A stretch of DNA of 58,252 nucleotides from Psychrobacter piscatorii (GCF_001444505.1 NZ_LNDJ01000024.1:1-58252); one strand, 5' to 3'. Counted from the stretch's first letter, positions 9,311 to 18,996 are shown. Notes: generated from the sequence alone by a model not told the origin. Numbers and translations: made by a program.

Positions 9311-10600
9311 ATGACCCTATATCTTATAGCGGCCATAGTAATTTCTATTGTGTTGGGTTACACCACTAAAATCAATATCGGCTTGTTTGCGATCGTGTTC
9401 GCGTATCTGATTGGCTGTTTTGGTATGAAGCTAAGCGCTTACGAGGTTATTAAATTGTGGCCTCTAAAGATTTTCTTTGTGATTTTTGCTGTGACGCTCT
9501 TCTATAACTTCTCTTTAGCCAATGGCGCTTTAGAAAAACTGTGTGAACATTTGATATACAAGTGTCGACATTTTCCAGCGTTTTTGCCATTGGCGATTTT
9601 TTTTGCTGCCACTACAGTAGCAGCGTTAGGGGCTGGCTATTACACGGTTCTTGCCACGATGGCACCGATGATTTTATTGTTATCTAAAAGAACCAACTTA
9701 AATATCATCATTGCAACGTTATCCGTGAATTACGGGGCGCTGGCAGGTGCCAATTTTATCACTTCACAGAGCGGTGTGATTTTCAGAGAGCTTATGAGCG
9801 GTGCTGGTGTGGCCAATGACAATACCTTTACATATGGCTTAGGCATATTTGCCGCGACCTTTTTGATGCCGATTGTTTTATTAGGAAGCTATAGCTTTAT
9901 TAATGCCAAGACCAGCAAGATCGCCATCCAAACCGTTGTTCCAGCGCCTTTTGACACCAAACAAAAGAAATCCATCATGCTGATTTTTATGATGATGACG
10001 ATTGTATTGGTTGTGCCCATCTCAAACCTACTCATACCGAACGTAGACGCCATTGAGTTTTTGAACGCTCGGATTGATATTGGTTTTATTGCCATTTTCT
10101 TCGCTTTGATGAGCTTATTTTTGAAGCTGGGTGATGAAAAAACCGTGATTGCGTTGATACCATGGAATACGCTTATTATGATTTGCGGCGTAGGTATGTT
10201 GATTAGCCTCGGTGTGGAAGTGGGCGTTATTTATGAGCTAACAGAGTGGCTCAGTACCAACGTTCCTATTTGGATGATACCATTTTTGGTGTTTATTATT
10301 AGTGCAATTATGTCGATATTTGCCAGTACGCTTGGCGTCGTTGCACCGACTCTATTTCCGATGGTCCCTGCGTTGGCAGTGGCTTCTGGTTTGAGTCCTT
10401 TTTTCTTGTTTATCTGTATCGTGATCGGCGCTCAGAGCTCGTCCATCTCTCCCTTCTCTTCAGGAGGTAGCCTGATACTGGGTGCCGCTCAAGTGCATAT
10501 CGACAAAAATAAGCTATTGCATACGCTACTGTTTAAAGCAGTACCTCTAGATATCGTCGTTGGCTTGATCGCCATTTTGCTTATTCAGATGATATTTTGA
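9311..10600 (+). CDS. MatC/SLC13-type dicarboxylate permease
   Basis: This 429-residue, very hydrophobic inner-membrane protein has about 11-12 predicted membrane segments. It resembles the MatC N-terminal family and the wider ion transporter superfamily, with a discontinuous GANFITSQSGVIFRELMSG region and a second ASTLGVVAPTLFPMVPALA / SSSISPFSSGG region typical of substrate-binding loops. It probably imports a dicarboxylate such as malonate by cation symport; the substrate is inferred. The ATG at 9311 is preferred over an upstream in-frame ATG at 9281 because GAGGAGCG lies 5 bases before it. It is divergent from the GntR gene and has a promoter with a candidate operator. Confidence 0.82.
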   Translation: MTLYLIAAIVISIVLGYTTKINIGLFAIVFAYLIGCFGMKLSAYEVIKLWPLKIFFVIFAVTLFYNFSLANGALEKLCEHLIYKCRHFPAFLPLAIFFAATTVAALGAGYYTVLATMAPMILLLSKRTNLNIIIATLSVNYGALAGANFITSQSGVIFRELMSGAGVANDNTFTYGLGIFAATFLMPIVLLGSYSFINAKTSKIAIQTVVPAPFDTKQKKSIMLIFMMMTIVLVVPISNLLIPNVDAIEFLNARIDIGFIAIFFALMSLFLKLGDEKTVIALIPWNTLIMICGVGMLISLGVEVGVIYELTEWLSTNVPIWMIPFLVFIISAIMSIFASTLGVVAPTLFPMVPALAVASGLSPFFLFICIVIGAQSSSISPFSSGGSLILGAAQVHIDKNKLLHTLLFKAVPLDIVVGLIAILLIQMIF

Positions 10601-11206
10601 GCACAATAAAAAAACATATGTAATGTAAATAATGATACTTTGTTCAGTTTTATACTTATAAGACAATCTTTACAAGCCGTATTGATAGACAAAATATATC
10701 GCACCTATTGGCAGTGGCCGTCGACATTTTTGCCTATCAACCAACTGAGCAAACACTGATTCCGCCTCCCTACTGCCTGTCTCATAATAAGAAATTGCCC
10801 TCAGATAAAAGCATCCCCTGTTTCGTTTTAAGAGCGACTTCTTGTTTCATAGCGGTTGCTATTAATCACTCTCACCATGCGTTATTCATAAGCATTTGTT
10901 TTTACTGTCATTATAAAACCTTATTTTAGATTAGGGCTGGTCCTGTATTTATCTAATACCGACATAGCAAGCTTGGGTTCTTACAAAGTCCATCCCGCTA
11001 CTGATTTCAAAAAATTCATACATACATACATATGTTTCTTGTTATTTCTAAATTATTCTGTTACTTTTGCAAAGTGAACAAAAAGACTACTGTTGTAAAG
11101 GTTGGTAACATTATTGGTCTGCTTCCAACTTTTTGTATAGTTACCCTATCCTTTCAATCAAAATTTTATTGATTTTTACTGAAAAAATACACACAAGGAG
11201 TGTCGT
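10601..11206. other. Gene-free regulatory region between the two transporter units
   Basis: About 600 AT-rich bases. It contains the candidate operator TACATACATACATATGTTT at 11019-11037 (reverse complement of the 9253-9271 site with one mismatch) and a weaker related string AAACATATGTAATGTA at 10612-10627. A 73-codon open frame at 10708-10929 has no ribosome binding site and an implausible composition. A loose promoter (TTGTTA at 11039, TACTTT at 11062, 17-bp spacing) could serve tctC. Confidence 0.5.
11019..11037 (-). promoter_or_regulatory. Second copy of the candidate GntR operator, before tctC
   Basis: On the minus strand it reads AAACATATGTATGTATGTA, identical to 9253-9271 except at one position. 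It is 170 bp before the tctC start, adjacent to a possible -35 at 11039. A shared site of this length upstream of two carboxylate transporter genes suggests co-regulation. Confidence 0.6.
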
Positions 11207-12226
11207 GTGAAAAAACTATCCTATCTAGCGCTTGGTCTATCTGTACTTACCTTGACAGCTTGTAACAATGCTAACGAAACTGCGAGCGCAGGTGCAGATG
11301 AGTTTGCAGGTCCTTCACGTCCAGAATGTATTGCTCCAGCAAAACCAGGTGGCGGCTTTGATTTGACCTGTAAGCTTGCTCAGTCAGGCCTAAGAGACAC
11401 GGGGATATTGACAGACCCAATGCGCGTCACTTATATGCCAGGCGGCGTAGGTGCTGTTGCATATAACAAAATTGTCGCCAATGACCGTGCTAACGAAGAC
11501 GCTATTATCGCGTTCTCAACGGGATCGATCCTGAACTTATCACAAGGTAAATTTGGTAAATTCACCGAAAAAGACGTGAAATGGCTCGCCGCCGTTGGTA
11601 CCGATTATGGTGCCATTGCGGTTAATGCAGATTCACCAATCAAGGATCTAGCAGGGTTGGTCGCTGAACTTAAATCAAATCCAAAAGCAATCAGTTTTGC
11701 TGCCGGTGGTAGTGTTGGCGGTCAGGACTGGATGCAAACGGCTATTTTGGCCAAAGCCGTTGGCGTCAGCCCTAGCGACATGACTTATGTTGCGATGGAA
11801 GGCGGCGGTGAGGCCATTACAGCAGTAATGGGCAACCATGTCACTGTTGTGAGTGCTGGTATTGCTGAGATTATGCCACAAGCTACTGCTGGCAAACTAC
11901 GTGTATTGGCCGTATTTGCCGATGAAAGACTGGGCGGCTCTATGGCTGATATCCCTACTGCAGTAGAGCAAGGCTATGATGTGACTTGGCCTGTCGTTCG
12001 TGGTTACTACATGGGTCCAGACGTTAGCCCTGCCGCTTATGACTGGTGGAAAGCAAGCTTTGATAAGATGCTTGCTGATCCAAAATTTGCAGAATTGCGT
12101 GAACAGCAAGAGCTACTACCTTTCTCTATGACTGGCGAAGAGCTTGAGCAGTATGTCTATAAGCGTACTGGAGAGTTACGTGAGTTGTCTTCTGAGTACG
12201 GTCTTACGGGTGCTACCGCTAAATAG
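11207..12226 (+). CDS. tctC: Tripartite tricarboxylate transporter substrate-binding lipoprotein (TctC/BugT)
   Basis: This 339-residue Bug-family periplasmic binding protein captures a carboxylate and delivers it to TctAB. It has a lipoprotein signal (LTLTACNN, Cys19) and then a linker. The binding domain starts with IAPAKPGGGFDLTCKLA, a Bug ligand-loop motif, and includes TYMPGGVGAVAYN. Start is GTG at 11207, supported by ACAAGGAG 8 bases upstream. It is the first gene of a tctC-tctB-tctA unit, the standard order, and lies downstream of a candidate GntR operator. The ligand, perhaps citrate or another di- or tricarboxylate, cannot be read from the sequence. Confidence 0.9.
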   Translation: MKKLSYLALGLSVLTLTACNNANETASAGADEFAGPSRPECIAPAKPGGGFDLTCKLAQSGLRDTGILTDPMRVTYMPGGVGAVAYNKIVANDRANEDAIIAFSTGSILNLSQGKFGKFTEKDVKWLAAVGTDYGAIAVNADSPIKDLAGLVAELKSNPKAISFAAGGSVGGQDWMQTAILAKAVGVSPSDMTYVAMEGGGEAITAVMGNHVTVVSAGIAEIMPQATAGKLRVLAVFADERLGGSMADIPTAVEQGYDVTWPVVRGYYMGPDVSPAAYDWWKASFDKMLADPKFAELREQQELLPFSMTGEELEQYVYKRTGELRELSSEYGLTGATAK

Positions 12227-12343
12227 TCTCATCCAGACCATATCCCCTTAATGATTGAATACTAAAACTTCATGGTATTTATCGAAGGTTGACAGATGAG
12301 ACATCTATCAACCTTTTTATTTTAGAATTCAAGGAGTACTTCT

Positions 12344-12799
12344 ATGACAATGGAACGTGCGTTCTCTGGATTGATGGCACTGTTTAGCTTATTTTTGGTC
12401 TACTTAGCTATTGGTTACGTCGCTCCCATTGCCTATGATCCTATCGGTCCTCGGCCCTATCCTATTTTAATTTTTTCATTGATGGCGTTTTTGACCTTGG
12501 TGATCGCCTTTCGTCCACCGCGATTCACCAAACCTATTAATTTAGGGTATAACAAGATCGTTATTAGAAACCTTGTTTTATGTGTCAGCGCATTATTGAT
12601 TTATAGTTTGATTTTTGAGCCCCTAGGTTTTGTTGTTGCAACCACCCTGATGTGTTTTGCGGTTGGTCTACTGTTTGCCGGCAATCCTGTTAAAAGCCTT
12701 ATCTTTTCAGTTGTGATCAGTATCGCCCTGTATGTCCTATTTGACATGGCTTTGGACGTCATTCTGCCACTTGGAATATTATCAGGAATAATGGGATAG
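12344..12799 (+). CDS. tctB: Tripartite tricarboxylate transporter small membrane subunit (TctB)
   Basis: This 151-residue inner-membrane protein has four predicted helices (about residues 7-27, 40-57, 76-97 and 118-140), the size and topology of TctB. It pairs with TctA to form the permease. CAAGGAG precedes the ATG. The 117-bp gap after tctC contains a stem that includes GTTGACAGATGAGACATCTATCAACC, which may raise tctC expression relative to the permease genes by protecting mRNA. The tctA start follows 5 bases after the stop. Confidence 0.88.
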   Translation: MTMERAFSGLMALFSLFLVYLAIGYVAPIAYDPIGPRPYPILIFSLMAFLTLVIAFRPPRFTKPINLGYNKIVIRNLVLCVSALLIYSLIFEPLGFVVATTLMCFAVGLLFAGNPVKSLIFSVVISIALYVLFDMALDVILPLGILSGIMG

Positions 12800-12804
12800 C
12801 TATT

Positions 12805-14310
12805 ATGGAAACTTTTGATTTTTTAATGCACGGTTTCGGCGTAGCAATGTTGCCCAAAAACTTACTGATTGCACTCATCGGTGCTTTTATTGGTACGATT
12901 GTGGGTATGTTGCCAGGCCTTGGCCCAATTAACGGTGTGGCAATTCTACTACCATTTGCTTTTGCCCTTGGTCTGCCACCAGAAAGTGCGCTTATCCTTT
13001 TAGCAGCTGTATACTTGGGTTGTGAATATGGCGGACGTATTTCTGCCATTCTACTAAACGTCCCAGGATCTGCCGCGGCGGTGATGACCTCCTTGGATGG
13101 TAATCCGCTTGCGACACAAGGCAAAGCTGGCATCGCCTTATCCATCTCTGCGGTCGCCTCGTTTATTGGCTCGACGATTGCGACCATCGGCGTGGTGCTA
13201 TTTGCACCTCTACTGGCTAAATGGGCGGTGTCTTTTGGCCCTGCTGAATACTTCGTATTGATGGTATTCGCGATTTGCTGCTTGAGTGGTTTGGTCGGTG
13301 ATCAACCGATTAAGACCGCAGTATCAGCCTTAATTGGCTTGGGTCTAGCAACTGTCGGCGTCGATGCAGTGACGGGTATTTATCGCTATACTTTTGATTC
13401 CGTCAATCTATCTGATGGTATCCAATTCACAACGATCGTTATTGGTTTCTTTAGTGTCAGTGAAATCTTGATTTTGCTCGAAAGAACCAGTACGGGTGGT
13501 AAAATAATCGCGCAAGGTAAGCGTAGCTTATTCAACCTAAAAGAGTTTCTCTTCACCATCGGTGCTATGTTGCGTAGTGGTGCAATGGGGTTCTTCGTTG
13601 GTATCCTACCGGGTGCAGGTGCGACGATTGCCAGTGCAATGACCTATGCCAGTGAACGTAAAATTGCTGGTGATGATGGTAAATTTGGTGAAGGTGACCT
13701 TCGTGGCCTAGCATCACCAGAAGCGGCTAATAACGCATCAGCGTGTGGTTCATTTGTACCAATGTTGACCCTAGGTGTCCCTGGTTCTGGTACGACAGCG
13801 GTTATGATGGGCGCGTTGACGTTGTACAATATCACGCCAGGTCCACAGCTATTTACTGAGCAGCCAGATATCGTTTGGGGTCTTATTGCCTCATTGTTCA
13901 TCTGTAACGTTATCTTGCTTGTCATGAACATCCCGTTGGTTGGTTTCTTCTCTAAACTATTGAATGTACCAAACTATATCTTGATCCCATCAATCGCTGC
14001 TATCAGTTTCGTTGGTGTCTACTCTATCAACAGTACAACGTTTGATATGGTATTCATGGTAGGACTTGGTATCTTTGGTTATTTCTTACGTAAACTGCAC
14101 TTCCCTCTATCAGCCCTTATCCTAGGTTATGTACTAGGTGAGCTTATGGAGTCTAACCTACGTCGTGCGCTCTCTATCTCTCAAGGTGAGATGTCTATCC
14201 TGTGGAGCAGCCCAATCACCGTATCATTATGGGGTCTGGTCGTGGTCATGATCTTTATGCCAATCATTCGTAAAACGTATCGTAAACGCTTTAAGAAGAC
14301 TGCTGCATAA
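12805..14310 (+). CDS. tctA: Tripartite tricarboxylate transporter large permease subunit (TctA)
   Basis: This 501-residue inner-membrane protein has about 12 membrane segments and forms the TctAB permease that uses the cation gradient to import the TctC ligand. Family landmarks are GMLPGLGPINGVAILLP (about residues 33-49), YGGRISAILLNVPGSAAA (about residues 75-92), GILPGAGATIASAMTYASE (about residues 263-281) and LGVPGSGTTAVMMGAL (about residues 327-342). Length is typical. It is the last gene of the tct operon and ends just before an intrinsic terminator at 14345-14380. Confidence 0.93.
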   Translation: METFDFLMHGFGVAMLPKNLLIALIGAFIGTIVGMLPGLGPINGVAILLPFAFALGLPPESALILLAAVYLGCEYGGRISAILLNVPGSAAAVMTSLDGNPLATQGKAGIALSISAVASFIGSTIATIGVVLFAPLLAKWAVSFGPAEYFVLMVFAICCLSGLVGDQPIKTAVSALIGLGLATVGVDAVTGIYRYTFDSVNLSDGIQFTTIVIGFFSVSEILILLERTSTGGKIIAQGKRSLFNLKEFLFTIGAMLRSGAMGFFVGILPGAGATIASAMTYASERKIAGDDGKFGEGDLRGLASPEAANNASACGSFVPMLTLGVPGSGTTAVMMGALTLYNITPGPQLFTEQPDIVWGLIASLFICNVILLVMNIPLVGFFSKLLNVPNYILIPSIAAISFVGVYSINSTTFDMVFMVGLGIFGYFLRKLHFPLSALILGYVLGELMESNLRRALSISQGEMSILWSSPITVSLWGLVVVMIFMPIIRKTYRKRFKKTAA

Positions 14311-14344
14311 GTTTTTGTCAGTTCGTCTCTAAATGTCTCTCCGG

Positions 14345-14380
14345 CGGTGGTTATACTCAGGTATGGCCACCGTTTTTTTT
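14345..14380 (+). terminator. Intrinsic terminator after tctA
   Basis: CGGTGG (14345-14350) pairs with CCACCG (14367-14372), followed by eight T residues. It separates the tct operon from the TauE/SafE gene. Confidence 0.85.
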
Positions 14381-14508
14381 AGAGATACTTTTACCCTACT
14401 TTCAATAGTTATTAGGGACAAGCCTTTAACACCCCTCACTTTTTTGTCAGCTGTCCAACATCAGCAAAACATCACTACTTGATGTCACTCATGAAATAGG
14501 ATTTTATA

Positions 14509-15282
14509 GTGCCCCTTGTTTTAGATTTGTTGCAAACCATTCCAACGTGGCACTTAGTAGGACTATTCAGTGCTGGTATGATCGCTTTTATTATCTCTAC
14601 GATATCTGGTGGTGGCGGTGCGATGCTGCTGATACCAGTCACTTCTTCGATGATAGGGACTGCGGTTGCGCCGCCTGTGATTAACGTGGCTACCTTTATG
14701 AGTAATGCCTCTCGGCTCTATTTATTTTGGCATGATATTGACTGGTCATTGACCAAATACTATGTGCCAAGCGCTATCGTAGGAGCGTGGTTGGCGGCAT
14801 TGGTCTTTAGTCGTTTGGATGCAGGCTGGATTCAGTTATTGGTAGGTGCATTTTTAGTCTCTACTATTTTCCAATACAAGTTCGGTAAAGTAAGTAAAAC
14901 GTTTGACATGCCAAAAGTAGGTTTTGTACCTGTGGGCTTTTTCATTGCCTTTATGAGCACGTTGGTGGGTGGCCTAGGTCCCATTCTTAACCCTTTTTAT
15001 ATGAACGCAGGTCTAGAAAAAGAGAATCTTATTGCGACCAAAACGGCGAATTCTTTTTTTGTCGGTATTATACAAGTCGTCAGCTACGCCTTTTTTGGCA
15101 TACTCACAGTCAAGATCTGTGTGTATGGTCTGGTATTAGGACTGGGTGCCGTTATTGGCAACGTCATTGGCAAACACTTTTTGGCTGGCATCAGTATTGG
15201 TCAGTTTAGAATAATGCTGCTGATACTAATGGTGATTAGCGGTCTAATAATGATCATAAGAAACATAAACGTATTGTTTTAA
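14509..15282 (+). CDS. TauE/SafE (TSUP) family membrane permease
   Basis: This 257-residue membrane protein has about eight helices in two homologous halves, as in sulfite/organosulfonate exporters of the TSUP family. The duplicated glycine motifs are ISTISGGGGAMLLIPVTSS (about residues 29-47) and MSTLVGGLGPILNPFYMNAG (about residues 149-168). The start is probably GTG at 14509, after AATAGG. TSUP proteins move small anions such as sulfite, sulfoacetate or other carboxylates. Being directly after the tct genes suggests an organic anion, but a terminator lies between them. No substrate can be assigned. Confidence 0.82.
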   Translation: MPLVLDLLQTIPTWHLVGLFSAGMIAFIISTISGGGGAMLLIPVTSSMIGTAVAPPVINVATFMSNASRLYLFWHDIDWSLTKYYVPSAIVGAWLAALVFSRLDAGWIQLLVGAFLVSTIFQYKFGKVSKTFDMPKVGFVPVGFFIAFMSTLVGGLGPILNPFYMNAGLEKENLIATKTANSFFVGIIQVVSYAFFGILTVKICVYGLVLGLGAVIGNVIGKHFLAGISIGQFRIMLLILMVISGLIMIIRNINVLF

Positions 15283-15325
15283 TAAGCCTATCACTCGATA
15301 CCGTAATTATGTCACGCAAATTCTT

Positions 15326-15342
15326 ATAAATACGGGTATTTA
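15326..15342. terminator. AT-rich palindrome between convergent genes
   Basis: ATAAATAC and GTATTTAT around a 1-2 base centre form a symmetrical hairpin with T-rich and A-rich flanks, between the rightward TSUP gene and the leftward response-regulator gene. Low G+C makes termination uncertain. Confidence 0.4.
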
Positions 15343-15405
15343 TTCTTTATTAAAGATAATGCTCAATCATATGCTGACCTGATATAGCATCTTAATCAGA
15401 ATCCC

Positions 15406-16338
15406 TTACATCATCATGCGCCAGCCTCTAAACTTGGCAAAGAAACCCTTCAATCTTTCAGAAAAATTAAAAGTCTCAGCTTCTGGTACTTCTTCAACAT
15501 GATGACGAGTTGCTAATATCGGCTGCTGTACCAGTCTTTCATGATGTTCAAACGCGCGGTCCAGACTGATACTCATGATAGAGAAGTTGGTAGGACGTGG
15601 CAGACAGCGATACACCTGCCCTTTATTAATGAGATCAATCACCATGTGAGCGTCTTTAAATTCAGTCAACATCAGCACCATCAGATCGGGCTGGATATTT
15701 TTTAGAGCGTAGACAATAGGAGTAATATTTTCTTCGTTGAGCGTCGCATCCGTGATGGTGACACCAAACTTCTTTTTTTGTAGTAACTTCGCAGCCTGCT
15801 CGAGGTTGCTTGCCCAGCTCACTGTATAAGTACTTTTAAACTGATTTTTTATTTCTTGATAAATACTCTCATCATCATCTAATACCAGTATATTCCTTTT
15901 GCTACTAGCATTCATAAAACTCTGAGATTCATCCCCTTGCTTCATATTTTGGGTAATATCTTGCGTTTGCTGAGCAATCTCTGTGGCTTTATTTACGATC
16001 TTTTTGAGCTCATCATTTTGCCAAGGCTTGGTGATATAACGGTAAATCTCTCCATCATTGACCGAGTCAATCACCGCATTGAGATCGGCGTAGCCTGTTA
16101 GCAAGATACGAATGGTATTGGGTGACGCCTCTTTGACATCACGCAAGACTTCCGTCCCTTGCTTATCTGGCATGCGTTGGTCGCTGATGACCACTTGTAC
16201 ATCGTGCTCGCTGACATATTTCATGAGTTCAGTGGCATCTGTTGTGACAAACACGTCGTGTGACTGGCGAAAATGCATTTTTAGACTGCGTAATATGCGC
16301 GGCTCATCATCGATAAAGGCAATTTTTGGTTTTTGCAT
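15406..16338 (-). CDS. Response regulator with two receiver domains
   Basis: This 310-residue protein begins with a canonical CheY-like receiver: acidic pair D10-D11, phosphoacceptor D53 in VVISDQRMPD, and the switch Lys in YITKPW (about residue 108). A second receiver (about residues 148-275) retains the acidic cluster (LVLDDDES) and a candidate Asp in TITDATL, but its Lys position reads CLPRP, so it is degenerate. There is no DNA-binding or enzymatic output domain; a short basic C-terminal tail follows. It is 33 bp downstream of the sensor kinase gene on the same strand and is its likely partner, perhaps acting by protein contact. Confidence 0.87.
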   Translation of the reverse strand: MQKPKIAFIDDEPRILRSLKMHFRQSHDVFVTTDATELMKYVSEHDVQVVISDQRMPDKQGTEVLRDVKEASPNTIRILLTGYADLNAVIDSVNDGEIYRYITKPWQNDELKKIVNKATEIAQQTQDITQNMKQGDESQSFMNASSKRNILVLDDDESIYQEIKNQFKSTYTVSWASNLEQAAKLLQKKKFGVTITDATLNEENITPIVYALKNIQPDLMVLMLTEFKDAHMVIDLINKGQVYRCLPRPTNFSIMSISLDRAFEHHERLVQQPILATRHHVEEVPEAETFNFSERLKGFFAKFRGWRMMM

Positions 16339-16371
16339 GATGCTCTCTTTGGGTAAATGGTGAGAAGTATT

Positions 16372-18735
16372 TCAACCTTCAAACAAGGCTTTGGAGGGTT
16401 TATTCTCATAAGTTTTCGACTGTATTGGCAGGACAATAGTGAAAGTTGTGCCCTCGCCGACAATGGAGGTCGCTGCAATACTGCCACCATGCTGCTCCAT
16501 AATCTGTGTGCTGATCGCCAGCCCCAAACCCGTCCCATCACCTGCTTTTTTGGTTGTGAAAAACGGCTCAAAAATACGGTCTAACGTGTGCTCGTTGATG
16601 CCGACCCCATTGTCAGTGACTCGAACCACGACTTGTTGCTGTGTCTCATCGACCGCTGAGGTGATATGCAATTCGCCTTTATGATCAGGCGCTATGGCTT
16701 GAGCGGCATTGTTGAATAAATTTAATAGCACTTGGTTGATTTGCGAGGGATTGCATTGAATCAGCGGCAGTGTCGCTAGGTTGGTCGTAATATCTAAGGT
16801 TTTGAGGTTATTGCGCGCCATGACCAGCGAGGTATTGATACAGTCATTGATATCGACGTCTTTTACTTTTGATTCATCAATTCTAGAAAAGTCGCGCAAA
16901 CTTACCACCAACTCAGCTATCTGATCGACCCCGTACAAGCTGTCTTTGATCAAATCGGCCAAGTCCTCACTGACTTCATCTTCTTTGATCTCTTCACAGC
17001 ATTGTAGAGTTTGAGACGTCAATTGTGCTACTTGCGCTTGGTCAGCATTGGAGTCTTTTAGCGCCTGCAATAACTGGTCAGTCTGGCTGATCAGCTCATC
17101 GAAACGCGTCAAGTTATCACCGACCAGTTCGATATTACTGCGTACATAGCCCAGTGGTGTGTTGACCTCGTGCGCCACGCCTGCCACCATTTGACCCAAG
17201 GTTGCCATTTTTTCGGAGCGCACTAACTGTACTTGTGAGGCTTTTAGCTCATCCATCGCTTGCTGTAGATCTTGGGTACGGGCAGCAACTTGTTTTTCTA
17301 GATGGACGTTGATTTCGGCAAGCGCGCCTTCGTTTTCGACCACACGATCAATCAGTTGGTTGGTCTGCTCACTGATGATTTGAATTTCGCTCACGCTTGA
17401 GCTGGGCAGCTTATGTGCGAGCAATTTTTGATATTGTTTTTGTTCAATCAAAGCGCCCATCTCAGCCACCAAAAGCGACATACGTTGTAATGGACGAGTA
17501 AAATACTGACGGAACACCCATGCCGTTAATAATAAAATAGGGATAAAGCCCAGTAGCATGGCTTGTATCAGCTGGTTCGATAGAGCATTTGCAACACTGA
17601 GCAGATCACTATTGGGTTTTACAATCACCATTTTCCAGTAAGTAAATGGCATGCGAAAGACAAAGGCGGTGGCGGGCTGCTGTAAGACAAAATCATTGGG
17701 CACAGCGATGGTATCGACCAGATGGCTGTCGACTAAATTGAAAGTTTGATCGATATTTAACAAAAGCAACGCTGAGAGCAACTCAGACTCTTGCTCACTT
17801 ATTTTGCCCAGATTGGTTGTGCTCAAAATACTACGAGCCGCTAACGTAAAACGACCTTTATCTTTGGCAGTGGCGTCCTCAATCAGCGTATCGTTAATGC
17901 GACCCAAACTGTCCGCGATAGGCGCAAAACTCGGATTGATAGTCGCCAACTGACTGGCGTTCATCATCTCACCTTGTGGATTGTTGGCGGTGGTTTGAGT
18001 GACGAGCGACTGCTCAGGAAAGGTCAAAAATCGATTGTCCAAGTCAACCAAAAAGACATAGCCACCTATTTTCTCTTGCCACCTCTTCATGGCGGCATCA
18101 AGATTGTCCAATAATAAGTTAAAACTCACCACGCCATCAAACGCTTGATTAGTACTGTTGTACAATGCTTTAGCACAAGTCATCATCGGCTGATTGCTCG
18201 TGGGATCGATGTATGCCCGACTCCAGACACAATGATCATGATTGGCGTACAACGCTGGAATATACCACCAGTCTCGATAATAAGCATTGGGCGTTTGACT
18301 TACTTGGTCATAGCGCGTCACTGACTGCATGCTGCCTGACTCATCGCGCGCCCATACAAACGACTGACGCTCTTGACCTTGGGCATACATATTTGGGTCA
18401 AACCACACCCCGCCACCCACGATTCTTTGATCCATCTGTTGCATGAGATTGCCAAAGGTTTCTTGGTAAAGTGCATCCTCTTTAGGTAGACCGCCCGCCA
18501 TCGTACTGCTTGCTTTTGCCAGCCCATCGACATGGTTGATACTCACCATGATACTGTTGATGACTTCGTTACCTGTTTCGACCACGGTCTCTGATGTCAT
18601 CTCCATAATGCGCGGCTTACCTTGGGTTTCAATGACCAAGTACACCATGAGAATAATCAGCAAAAAAGCCAACGCCAAAATAATCAGCATACGGGTAGAG
18701 ATACTACCAAGCCTGCCAGCAACGCTCATACACAC
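16372..18735 (-). CDS. Cache-type membrane sensor histidine kinase
   Basis: This 787-residue kinase has an N-terminal membrane helix (about residues 13-33), a large periplasmic sensing region of the Cache type (about residues 40-385, with the WWYIPALY motif), a second membrane helix (about residues 392-412), a HAMP-like and coiled-coil linker, a HisKA domain with GVAHEVNTPLGYV (phosphorylated His522) and an HATPase_c domain (N-box NQVLLNLFNNAAQA, G boxes DNGVGI and GTGLGLAIS). Cache kinases of this type usually bind small metabolites, and the ligand here is unknown. It heads a two-gene operon with the double-receiver regulator. Confidence 0.9.
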   Translation of the reverse strand: MCMSVAGRLGSISTRMLIILALAFLLIILMVYLVIETQGKPRIMEMTSETVVETGNEVINSIMVSINHVDGLAKASSTMAGGLPKEDALYQETFGNLMQQMDQRIVGGGVWFDPNMYAQGQERQSFVWARDESGSMQSVTRYDQVSQTPNAYYRDWWYIPALYANHDHCVWSRAYIDPTSNQPMMTCAKALYNSTNQAFDGVVSFNLLLDNLDAAMKRWQEKIGGYVFLVDLDNRFLTFPEQSLVTQTTANNPQGEMMNASQLATINPSFAPIADSLGRINDTLIEDATAKDKGRFTLAARSILSTTNLGKISEQESELLSALLLLNIDQTFNLVDSHLVDTIAVPNDFVLQQPATAFVFRMPFTYWKMVIVKPNSDLLSVANALSNQLIQAMLLGFIPILLLTAWVFRQYFTRPLQRMSLLVAEMGALIEQKQYQKLLAHKLPSSSVSEIQIISEQTNQLIDRVVENEGALAEINVHLEKQVAARTQDLQQAMDELKASQVQLVRSEKMATLGQMVAGVAHEVNTPLGYVRSNIELVGDNLTRFDELISQTDQLLQALKDSNADQAQVAQLTSQTLQCCEEIKEDEVSEDLADLIKDSLYGVDQIAELVVSLRDFSRIDESKVKDVDINDCINTSLVMARNNLKTLDITTNLATLPLIQCNPSQINQVLLNLFNNAAQAIAPDHKGELHITSAVDETQQQVVVRVTDNGVGINEHTLDRIFEPFFTTKKAGDGTGLGLAISTQIMEQHGGSIAATSIVGEGTTFTIVLPIQSKTYENKPSKALFEG

Positions 18736-18957
18736 ACCTTTTATCTACGCATCAACTGCTATCAATGAATCGCTTAATGGATATCAATCTCTGTGACACA
18801 CAACAAATATTTATAATGGGCATAAGAATACGGCCGGGTTGTGAACATATGATGACAAAGAAGATACTGGTTGATAAAAGTTGGACTATTGAAAAAGGCT
18901 TGTAAAAACGGAGAATGAGAGAGGTTGAACGATAGGAGTTTTGATGTATTTATAAAA

Positions 18958-18996
18958 CAAAAAAATGCAGCGCACCGTTTGATGCCCTGCGTTTTT
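18958..18996 (-). terminator. Intrinsic terminator for the class II aldolase gene
   Basis: Read on the minus strand, GCAGGGC (18990-18984) pairs with GCGCTGC (18973-18967), one mismatch, followed by a T-rich run. It lies about 155 bp after the aldolase stop. The remaining bases from 18736 to 18957 hold the sensor-kinase promoter region, with no other recognisable element. Confidence 0.65.

Noticed and set aside
10708..10929. 73-codon open frame upstream of tctC
   Set aside because: It has no ribosome binding site, an odd His/Cys/Phe-rich composition and lies in a likely regulatory region.
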